Below, one piece after another: positions 6,827 to 11,855 of a stretch of 11,855 nt of DNA (position 1 is the stretch's first letter; each line of letters starts with the position of its first letter). The DNA lies in the NCBI RefSeq assembly GCF_020539865.1, contig NZ_JAJBQV010000046.1:1-11855 (forward strand), in the 5' to 3' direction. The position numbers and the translations under genes are program-made. Source of the DNA: Megasphaera elsdenii (GTDB lineage: Bacteria; Bacillota; Negativicutes; Veillonellales; Megasphaeraceae). Under the pieces are notes generated by a model, which was not told the DNA's origin, did not search any database, and saw nothing but the letters and a program-made list of their open reading frames with translations.

Positions 6827-7672
6827 TTAGCCGACCGGGCTGAATCCGACGCTCTGGAAAATCTTCATGGCTTCTTGGCCTTTGAGGTAATTGAGGAAAT
6901 CCTGAGCTTCTTGCTGGTGCTTGCTGTTCTTCATGACGGCAGCCGGATAAATGACCTGGCCGCACATGTCTTTTGTCGCTTCGTCGACAGGTTTCAATTT
7001 CGCACTGAAAGCATCCGTCGCATAGATGACGCCGCAGTCGGCGCTGCCTTCGCGGACCTGGGTTGTCACTTCTTTGACATTCGAGCCATACGTGATGTGG
7101 CCGGCCTGGGCGATAGCCTGTTCATCGAGGTTGAAGAACTTCAAGATTTTCTGCGTATACTGGCCGACAGGGACATCGCTGTTACCCATGACCAAGCGGA
7201 TAGAGCCGTCTTTCAATTTCCCAGCCATATCCTTGAAGTCCTTGACGTCCTTCGGATTGCCTTCTGGCGTGACCAAGACGACCTTGTTTTCCAACAGAGC
7301 TATGCGGCTGTCTCCCTTGACGAAGTCCAGTTTATCTGGATTCGCTTTGCCATCTTTAGAAGCATCGAGCTGATTCATCTGCTTCTGGGCTGCCGAAATA
7401 AAGAGGTCGCAGTCGGCACCGTTCTGGATCTGTGTCTTCAGCGTTCCTGACGAATCGAAGTTAAAGGAAATTTCGACATTGGGATGCTCTTTCTGATATT
7501 GTTCAGCAATCTGGTTCATCGTTTCTGTCATGCTGGCGGCTGCAAACACAGTCAAGTGAACCTTATCGCGCTTCCCGGCCGCTTCTTCTTTTGTCTTGTC
7601 CGTTCCGCATCCGGCCAGAACAAAAGCCAGGGCTCCGACAAATACTGCTGCGACTACTTTTTTCCACATCAT
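6827..7672 (-). CDS. modA: Molybdate-binding lipoprotein ModA
   Basis: This is the extracytoplasmic substrate-binding component that captures molybdate for ModBC. In its 281 residues, a basic N-terminus and hydrophobic core lead to the lipobox LAGC with the lipidated cysteine at residue 22, followed by a charged linker. The mature domain begins LTVFAAASMTETM, the usual ModA opening with oxyanion-binding backbone. Later MGNSDVPVGQYTQK and GVIYATDA segments match the second lobe of the family. Two adjacent ATGs are possible; the first (7670-7672) has AGGAG seven bases upstream and is preferred. A 36-bp gap separates it from the preceding gene, the widest in the operon and AT-rich, so some independent expression of modABC is possible. 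Anchoring as a lipoprotein is common in Firmicutes. Confidence 0.95.
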   Translation of the reverse strand: MMWKKVVAAVFVGALAFVLAGCGTDKTKEEAAGKRDKVHLTVFAAASMTETMNQIAEQYQKEHPNVEISFNFDSSGTLKTQIQNGADCDLFISAAQKQMNQLDASKDGKANPDKLDFVKGDSRIALLENKVVLVTPEGNPKDVKDFKDMAGKLKDGSIRLVMGNSDVPVGQYTQKILKFFNLDEQAIAQAGHITYGSNVKEVTTQVREGSADCGVIYATDAFSAKLKPVDEATKDMCGQVIYPAAVMKNSKHQQEAQDFLNYLKGQEAMKIFQSVGFSPVG

Positions 7673-7708
7673 TACACATCTCCTTTACGTAAATTAGTTT
7701 ATATGTAT

Positions 7709-8644
7709 TTACTTGCGGCTACAATCTTGAACTTCGCCGCGCAGTAAATCCAAACCATGAGGAATGGTATCGAGGAACACGTCCATACATTCTTGACAAG
7801 CCTTCGGGCTGCCAGGCAGGTTGATGATCAGCGTTTTCTTGCGGATCACGCTGACTGCCCGGGACAGCATCGCCCGCGGCGTAATCTGCATGGAAGCGGC
7901 CCGAATCGCTTCGGCAATTCCCGGCGCCTGCCGATCCGCTACAGCCAAGGTCGCTTCCGGCGTAATGTCGCGGGGCCCAAAACCGGTACCGCCTGTCGTC
8001 AAAATAAGGTCTGCCTGGCGCTGATCTGCCAGTCGACAGAATTGTTGTTCTAGCGGTCCTTTGCCATCGGGCAGGAGAATCTGTTCAATGACTTCAAAAC
8101 CAGCCTGTTCTAACCGCTGGGCAATCAGGGGACCGCTAGTATCCTTCCGCAATCCTTTGCTGCCTTTATCCGACAAGGTGATGACAGCAGCCTGATAAGG
8201 CCGTTTCCCCTTTCGCTGAACTTCGACCATCCTGTCGCCAGGGCGGATGGTACCGCCTTCGAGGACGCGGGCAAAAACGCCTTCTCTCGGCATGATGCAG
8301 TCGCCGACAGCTTCATAGACGGCACAGTGATTATGACATTCTTTGCCGATCTGAGTGATTTCCAAGAGGACATCCCCACAGCGAAGCAGTGTCCCGACAG
8401 GGAGGGACGAAAAATGGAAGCCGTCGACGACGAGATTTTCGCCAAAAGCACCGAATTCCACTTTACCGCCGCGGCGGCGAAAAGCTTCGATACATTCCAA
8501 ACCGAGCAGGCTGACCTGGCGGTGCCAGTGTTCCGCATGCGCATCGCCTTCGATGCCCCAGTTTACTACGAATTTACCTTCTGGCACAGCCTGTTTGGCA
8601 ATGCCACGAATCGTACTGATACAAACAGCATGGACTTTTCCCAT
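7709..8644 (-). CDS. MOSC domain - MogA/MoaB molybdopterin adenylyltransferase fusion
   Basis: This is a two-domain Moco protein of 311 residues. Residues about 1-142 are a MOSC domain (found at the C-terminus of Moco sulfurases and in YiiM-type proteins), with EGDAH (32-36), SLLG, GAFGENL and a conserved cysteine segment KECHNHC (101-107). Residues about 150-311 are a MogA/MoaB domain, which adenylates molybdopterin before metal insertion. It shows AVITLSDKGSKGLRKDTSG, the nucleotide-binding motif TTGGTGFGPRDITPEA (216-231) and LPGSPKAC (276-283). The start ATG (8642-8644) lies 3 bp after the moaA stop with GGAGGA upstream. The fusion suggests that MPT adenylation and cysteine-based handling of the cofactor are physically linked. 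The MogA role is a family-level call; the MOSC partner chemistry is unproven. Confidence 0.9.
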   Translation of the reverse strand: MGKVHAVCISTIRGIAKQAVPEGKFVVNWGIEGDAHAEHWHRQVSLLGLECIEAFRRRGGKVEFGAFGENLVVDGFHFSSLPVGTLLRCGDVLLEITQIGKECHNHCAVYEAVGDCIMPREGVFARVLEGGTIRPGDRMVEVQRKGKRPYQAAVITLSDKGSKGLRKDTSGPLIAQRLEQAGFEVIEQILLPDGKGPLEQQFCRLADQRQADLILTTGGTGFGPRDITPEATLAVADRQAPGIAEAIRAASMQITPRAMLSRAVSVIRKKTLIINLPGSPKACQECMDVFLDTIPHGLDLLRGEVQDCSRK

Positions 8645-8647
8645 TTT

Positions 8648-9625
8648 TTATCCTCCGATCTGATTCATCGTTTTATGTTCACTAATATGATTCTTTTCAG
8701 CAAAACAATGCTTCGCCGGTTTTTCGTAAATAGCGCCGGCTATGGCCCGCTGCAATTCCTGAAAAATAAGATTTTCACGTTGGCCGCTGCGGACAATAGC
8801 CCGCAAATCGACGCCGTCGTCATAACAAAGACAAGGTTTCAAAAAGCCCGTACTCGTCAGGCGCAGGCGGTTACAGGACGAGCAGAAACCATGTGTATTG
8901 GCGGCAATGAAGCCGATACGCCCTTGTAGATACCGGCTCTGGTAATACGAAGCCGGCCCATTGCCCCACCGTTCTCCCGTCGCGGCCAAATCAGGATAGG
9001 CCCGGACCAGAAGGGACAAGGCTTCTGCTTCCGATATGCCGTCCAAGGTCGTCCCGAAGCCGATGGGCATGAGTTCGATAAAACGCACATCGATAGGATA
9101 TGTCCGGGCTAGTTCCGCCAATGGCAAAATCTGATTCCGCGTTTCCGCCAGCAAGACGGCGTTTACTTTGATGTTTACACGCTGAGATATGGCTTCTTTC
9201 AAAGCTTGTAATAGGACAGACAAATTTCCGCCGCCTGTTAAGCAAGCATACTGGCTTGCATCGAGAGTATCTATGCTGACATTGATCCCATCAATGCCGA
9301 AGCGTACCAAATCGGGCAGCACTGCCGATAAGAGAAGGCCATTTGTCGTCATGGTGACGGAACGGACACCGTCCATGTCTTTAAGAGACTGCATAAAAGA
9401 TACGGCCCCTTTCCGCACCAGCGGTTCACCGCCAGTAATCTTGAAACGGTCGATGCCCAAAGCCAGAGCCGCCCGGCAGATGAGCATCATTTCTTCATAG
9501 CGCAGGACCGCGTCATGGCCGACACTGTCCAAGGCTTCAGGCATACAGTAACGGCAGCGCAGATTACAGCGGTCCGTCAGGGACAGGCGCAGGTAGTCAA
9601 TCGTCCGACCCCATTTATCCTTCAT
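8648..9625 (-). CDS. moaA: GTP 3',8-cyclase MoaA
   Basis: This radical S-adenosylmethionine enzyme rearranges GTP to 3',8-cyclo-GTP, the first step of Moco synthesis, with MoaC acting next. In its 325 residues the N-terminal [4Fe-4S] site is C20-x3-C24-x2-C27 in the opening DRCNLRCRYCMPE. ITGGEPL (63-69) is the SAM-binding GGE motif. The second, substrate-binding [4Fe-4S] cluster has C248-x2-C251-x13-C265. The protein ends in Gly-Gly (324-325), the C-terminal motif that MoaA inserts into its own active site. The frame is open to 9682, but the ATG at 9623-9625 is preferred because GGAGGG lies 7 bases upstream (9633-9638) and the conserved WGRTIDYLRLS follows at once. This start overlaps the moaC end by 11 bp. 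Confidence 0.96.
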   Translation of the reverse strand: MKDKWGRTIDYLRLSLTDRCNLRCRYCMPEALDSVGHDAVLRYEEMMLICRAALALGIDRFKITGGEPLVRKGAVSFMQSLKDMDGVRSVTMTTNGLLLSAVLPDLVRFGIDGINVSIDTLDASQYACLTGGGNLSVLLQALKEAISQRVNIKVNAVLLAETRNQILPLAELARTYPIDVRFIELMPIGFGTTLDGISEAEALSLLVRAYPDLAATGERWGNGPASYYQSRYLQGRIGFIAANTHGFCSSCNRLRLTSTGFLKPCLCYDDGVDLRAIVRSGQRENLIFQELQRAIAGAIYEKPAKHCFAEKNHISEHKTMNQIGG

Positions 9626-10112
9626 GCTTTTTCCCTCCGTCATATTGGAAATGGCCGCTCTTGCCGCCGATTTTTTCGACAAGGTGGATATCCTTCAGAC
9701 ACATGCGTTTATCGACGGCCTTACACATATCGTACACCGTCAGCAAAGCCACAGATACGCCGGTCAAGGCTTCCATTTCGACGCCTGTCTTGCCGTCGCA
9801 TTTGACGGTACAGCGGCCTTCGATTTCACAAAGGTCATCGTGGAAGATGAATTCGACGCCACATTTTGTCAAATTCAGGATATGACAGAGTGGAATGAGA
9901 TCACTCGTCCGCTTACTCCCCATGATGCCGGCAATGCGGGCTACGCCGAGGACGTCGCCTTTTTTCATGGCACCGGCCTTGACGGCGTCATAACAGTCAC
10001 GGCTCATGGCAATACGGCCACAGGCCACAGCCGTACGAGCTGTTACAGCTTTGCCGCTGACGTCGACCATGACAGCATCGCCTTTGCTGTCAATATGAGT
10101 AAATTTGTTCAC
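9615..10112 (-). CDS. moaC: Cyclic pyranopterin monophosphate synthase MoaC
   Basis: MoaC converts 3',8-cyclo-GTP to cyclic pyranopterin monophosphate, pairing with MoaA. The product is 165 residues, full length for the family. Its numbering matches the E. coli enzyme closely: R26, K51, H77 (in PLCHILN), D128 and K131 (in YDMCKAVDK) all fall at the positions of known active-site residues. MGSKRTSDLIPLCH and GVEMEALTGVSVALLTVYDM are the family signatures. The start is a GTG (10110-10112) with AGGTGG upstream in the 8-bp gap after the preceding gene; using it preserves the E. coli-like numbering, which supports it over internal ATGs. The 3' end overlaps moaA. Confidence 0.96.
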   Translation of the reverse strand: MNKFTHIDSKGDAVMVDVSGKAVTARTAVACGRIAMSRDCYDAVKAGAMKKGDVLGVARIAGIMGSKRTSDLIPLCHILNLTKCGVEFIFHDDLCEIEGRCTVKCDGKTGVEMEALTGVSVALLTVYDMCKAVDKRMCLKDIHLVEKIGGKSGHFQYDGGKKHEG

Positions 10113-10120
10113 CAGACCAC

Positions 10121-11140
10121 CTACTTTCCAAATCCACAGTTCGGGAAGGTACAGACAGGACAGTTAAGACATAGACCGCCTTCACCGAGGCTGGCCAAAT
10201 CATCGGCCGTTACGGGGATATCCGCCATGAGTGACGGCAAGACGAGGTCGAAAATAGTCCGTTTCGCATACATGACACAGCCCGGAAGGCCGACAATAGG
10301 ACGACGGTCTCCGGTATAAGCCAAAAGGAACATGGCCCCCGGTAAGACCGGGGCCCCATACGATACGATGCGGGCACCCGTGTTTTTAATGGCCAACGGC
10401 GTCTGATCATCGGGGTCGACGCTCATGCCGCCTGTACAGAATACCAGGTCCATCCCTTGATTCAACATGTCCTGGATAGCCGCCGTAATGGCAGCCGGAT
10501 CATCGGCCAAGGTCGTGTGCATAGCCATGACGGCATCGTATTCAGCCAATTTGTCTTCAATGACTGGTGTAAACGTATCTTCAATGCGGCCATGGAAGAC
10601 TTCGTTTCCTGTCGTGACGACGCCGGCTTTCTTTTTAGCGAAAGGGTGGACATCGAGGAGCGGTGCCGGACCGGCCGCTTCTCTGGCAGCAGCCATTTTA
10701 TCCTTCTTAATAACCAAGGGGATAATGCGTGTACCAGCCAGTTTATCGCCCTTGTGGACGGGAAAGCCGCTGTGACGGGTGGCAATCATCATGTCCCCCA
10801 GGGAATTGACGGCTTTCAATCCGTCACGCCGGATAGTCAGGACGCCGTCGCAATCGGCAATGAGTTCGATTTTCCCTTCTTTCGGCTCACTGCCATGCAT
10901 GTTTGCGCCCATACAGATATCCCGCAGGACAGCTGCCGCTTCATCTTCATGAAATAAAGTGTCATCTTTTTCCCAAATATAGACGTGGTCCTTGCCGACA
11001 GACAACAGGACCGGAATATCTTCTTTAGTAATGACATGGCCCTTGCGGAAGACCGGTCCTTTCGTGACGCCGCGGATAATCTGGGTAATATCGTGGCAGA
11101 GGACATGGCCGACAGCCTCTTCGGTTTTCATCATTTTCAT
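10121..11140 (-). CDS. MoeA-like molybdopterin-binding protein with Cys-rich C-terminal tail
   Basis: The 339-residue protein contains a MoCF_biosynth (MogA/MoeA-type) molybdopterin-binding domain in its second half: VVTTGNEVFHGRIED (174-188), FCTGGMSVDPDDQTP (234-248) and VGLPGCVMYAKRTIFD (283-298). The first half, with VLCHDITQIIRG and HSGFPVHKGDKLAGTRIIPL, resembles the MoeA linker domains only loosely. It is shorter than classical MoeA (about 400) and lacks a clear C-terminal beta-barrel domain IV. Instead it ends in C324-x2-C327-x2-C330-x4-C335, followed by GFGK, which looks like a metal or Fe-S site. A role in metal insertion or in binding adenylated MPT is likely from context but not proven. 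The start ATG (11138-11140) has GGAAGGA upstream. It lies between the regulator (6-bp gap) and moaC (8-bp gap). Confidence 0.85.
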   Translation of the reverse strand: MKMMKTEEAVGHVLCHDITQIIRGVTKGPVFRKGHVITKEDIPVLLSVGKDHVYIWEKDDTLFHEDEAAAVLRDICMGANMHGSEPKEGKIELIADCDGVLTIRRDGLKAVNSLGDMMIATRHSGFPVHKGDKLAGTRIIPLVIKKDKMAAAREAAGPAPLLDVHPFAKKKAGVVTTGNEVFHGRIEDTFTPVIEDKLAEYDAVMAMHTTLADDPAAITAAIQDMLNQGMDLVFCTGGMSVDPDDQTPLAIKNTGARIVSYGAPVLPGAMFLLAYTGDRRPIVGLPGCVMYAKRTIFDLVLPSLMADIPVTADDLASLGEGGLCLNCPVCTFPNCGFGK

Positions 11141-11146
11141 AAATAT

Positions 11147-11524
11147 CTATCCTTCCATTTTTCGTAATTTATACAATTCATCGTCATTGAACCACTGCTG
11201 GAACTGGCGGGCTGCCATAGCGTGCAAGGCTTCATTCATCTGTTCATAACGGGCTAAGATGGTTTCAGCCTGCTGTGTCAGGACCGACCGGCCGCCATCT
11301 TTGCCGCCGACATAACGGTGAATGAGGGGAAATCCCCAGATTGCCTCGGCATTGCGCATGATGGTCCACGCTTTCGAGTAAGACATCGCCATATCTCTCG
11401 CCGCTCCCTGTAAGGAACCGTGACGGCGGACTCCCTCCAATAATTCCGCCACGCCTGGGCCAAAAGCCCGCTTATCTCCCATGAGGCAAAGCGTTACCTT
11501 GTAGTGCAGCTTACCTTGGGTCAT
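11147..11524 (-). CDS. ModE-type winged-helix regulator lacking the molybdate-binding domain
   Basis: This DNA-binding protein resembles the N-terminal domain of ModE, the molybdate-responsive regulator. In its 125 residues a helix-turn-helix spans about 37-60 (GSLQGAARDMAMSYSKAWTI), with SYSKAW matching the ModE recognition helix, and the wing is GGKDGGRSVLT (73-83). A helical segment (84-120) could serve as the dimerisation arm. E. coli ModE is about twice this length, with two C-terminal Mop/TOBE repeats that bind molybdate; none is present here. The frame is open to 11554, but the ATG at 11522-11524 has AGGAGG 7 bases upstream and is chosen. It is the first gene of the operon and lies just below a ModE-box-like inverted repeat, so autoregulation is likely. 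How it would sense molybdate is open. Confidence 0.88.
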   Translation of the reverse strand: MTQGKLHYKVTLCLMGDKRAFGPGVAELLEGVRRHGSLQGAARDMAMSYSKAWTIMRNAEAIWGFPLIHRYVGGKDGGRSVLTQQAETILARYEQMNEALHAMAARQFQQWFNDDELYKLRKMEG

Positions 11525-11542
11525 GGTCCCACCTCCTTCAAG

Positions 11543-11566
11543 CGTTATTCGCACTTACAAATAACG
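11543..11566 (-). promoter_or_regulatory. Probable ModE operator
   Basis: A perfect inverted repeat, CGTTATT (11543-11549) and AATAACG (11560-11566), with a 10-bp spacer. The 24-bp CG-to-CG span and the CGTTAT...ATAACG arms agree with the E. coli ModE operator as I recall it (CGnTATATA-N6-TATATAACG). It lies about 8 to 31 bases downstream of the predicted transcription start of the Moco operon, where bound regulator would block transcription. A ModE-type protein is the first gene behind it. Confidence 0.7.
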
Positions 11567-11580
11567 AATTCACTAAGCTT

Positions 11581-11609
11581 ATTATACATGAAAGCCTATC
11601 CCCTTTCTA
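11581..11609 (-). promoter_or_regulatory. Promoter of the molybdenum cofactor operon
   Basis: On the minus strand a perfect -10 TATAAT (11581-11586) is preceded, after a 17-bp spacer, by a weak -35 TAGAAA (11604-11609, four of six consensus bases). Transcription would start near 11574, about 50 bases before the regulator's ATG, leaving a short leader with no room for a Moco riboswitch. Confidence 0.6.
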
Positions 11610-11650
11610 TATTTTTTTCGTTTCCACGAACAGTTTATCTTTTCCCGCCA

Positions 11651-11720
11651 GAAGACTCCCAGCTTTTAAGTGGGGGATGAATGGCGGTGCTTGAGTGGGT
11701 TCAATGCCCGTAAAAAGCAC
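11651..11720 (+). mobile_element. Structured segment resembling an IS200/IS605 end or TnpB guide-RNA scaffold
   Basis: On the plus strand, a CTCCCA...TGGGGG hairpin (11656-11661 with 11671-11676) is followed by GATGAATGGCGGT. After it comes a nested stem: GTGCTT (11687-11692) with AAGCAC (11715-11720), enclosing TGGG (11696-11699) with CCCG (11707-11710). The hairpin plus GATGAATGGCGG and a GGGTTCAA tail recall right ends of tnpB elements, where the omega RNA scaffold ends. Such ends normally lie downstream of tnpB, but here the only candidate gene starts 76 bases further right. It may therefore be a remnant of another copy, an orphan guide RNA, or the left end of the element entering at the right edge. 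Confidence 0.35.
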
Positions 11721-11739
11721 AAAAACGCTGTAACTCATC

Positions 11740-11768
11740 TTGAAAATCATCACTATTTGCCATACAAT
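11740..11768 (+). promoter_or_regulatory. Promoter of the partial plus-strand gene
   Basis: -35 TTGAAA (11740-11745, five of six) and -10 TACAAT (11763-11768, five of six) are separated by exactly 17 bp. The ATG at 11797 follows 28 bases after the -10 box. It points away from the molybdenum operon promoter, so the region is divergent. Confidence 0.6.
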
Positions 11769-11796
11769 AACCATATAATAAAAAGGCGGTGAAAAT

Positions 11797-11855
11797 ATGT
11801 ATCTTACTCAGTCAAATGTCATCAGAAGTCTTTCCAAAGAAGAATATGTAATGCT
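11797..11855 (+). CDS. N-terminus of a probable TnpB RNA-guided endonuclease (partial)
   Basis: Only 19 full codons are present before the window ends: MYLTQSNVIRSLSKEEYVM, continuing off the edge. The opening resembles the N-terminus of IS200/IS605-family TnpB proteins of Firmicutes, which begin with a beta strand of this MYLT...IR type followed by a helix leading to KNLYN; that later part is outside the window. The ATG has AAGGCGGTG a few bases upstream and a near-consensus promoter. The adjoining structured segment at 11651-11720 also has an IS200/IS605 look. If the call is right, the protein would be a transposon-encoded nuclease guided by an RNA from the element's end. With so few residues it could be another gene. 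Confidence 0.5.
   Translation, partial: MYLTQSNVIRSLSKEEYVM

Noticed and set aside
6608..7450. A 280-codon open frame on the plus strand opposite modA and modB
   Set aside because: It lies antisense to two clearly conserved genes, has no recognisable family motifs and arises from the GC-rich codon pattern of the real strand.
9624..10319. A 231-codon open frame on the plus strand opposite moaC and the MoeA-like gene
   Set aside because: Antisense shadow of moaC, whose active-site residues are intact on the minus strand; no ribosome site or family motif supports it.
11525..11640. Moco riboswitch in the operon leader
   Set aside because: The predicted leader is only about 50 bases and mostly the operator repeat; it is too short for a Moco aptamer and no such fold is visible.
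1..11855. CRISPR array, tRNA or rRNA genes
   Set aside because: No regularly spaced direct repeats and no tRNA-like cloverleaf or rRNA sequence were noticed by eye on either strand.

Overview
This window looks like chromosome from an anaerobic Firmicute, and the best guess is a Negativicute of the Megasphaera/Veillonellaceae type. That is inferred from protein style and gene content; no search was possible. By eye the coding sequence is moderately GC-rich and the intergenic regions are AT-rich. Every complete gene lies on the minus strand. The only plus-strand gene is a partial ORF at the right edge.

Right to left, in the direction of transcription: 11524 to 2767 is one compact operon of eleven genes for molybdenum uptake, molybdenum cofactor (Moco) synthesis and molybdo-hydroxylase maturation. 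The order is a short ModE-type regulator, a MoeA-like molybdopterin-binding protein, moaC, moaA, a MOSC-MogA fusion, modA, modB, modC, xdhC, yqeC and a MocA-type nucleotidyltransferase. Junctions are 3 to 12 bp gaps or 4 to 11 bp overlaps, except for one 36-bp gap before modA. ModABC imports molybdate; MoaA and MoaC make cPMP; the MogA domain and the MoeA-like protein handle adenylation and metal insertion; the MocA-like enzyme would attach a nucleotide, probably CMP; XdhC would deliver finished cofactor to a xanthine-dehydrogenase-type hydroxylase. YqeC is a known genomic marker of selenium-dependent molybdenum hydroxylases, so this operon probably serves such an enzyme encoded elsewhere. MPT synthase (MoaD/MoaE) is not in the window.

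Upstream of the regulator is a TATAAT -10 box. Just downstream of it is a 24-bp inverted repeat, CGTTATT-N10-AATAACG, that strongly resembles a ModE operator. The operon therefore looks autoregulated, although the regulator has no molybdate-binding domain.

Left of the operon is a 203-bp AT-rich intergenic region holding a strong promoter and a leader hairpin for an APC-family amino acid permease (2563 to 1085). Next is a 264-bp intergenic region with several inverted repeats, including an imperfect 100-bp terminal-inverted-repeat element and a plus-strand terminator, and then queC (820 to 137).

Both window edges resemble parts of IS200/IS605-family elements. The left 110 bases hold two hairpins typical of an element's right end. 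The right 200 bases hold a structured segment, a near-consensus promoter and the first 19 codons of a probable TnpB on the plus strand.

The core is a recognisable pathway, not a new system. The points most worth following are the sensor-less ModE with its operator, the Cys-rich tail of the MoeA-like protein, the implied selenium-dependent hydroxylase, and the IS200/IS605-like structured segment beside the operon promoter.
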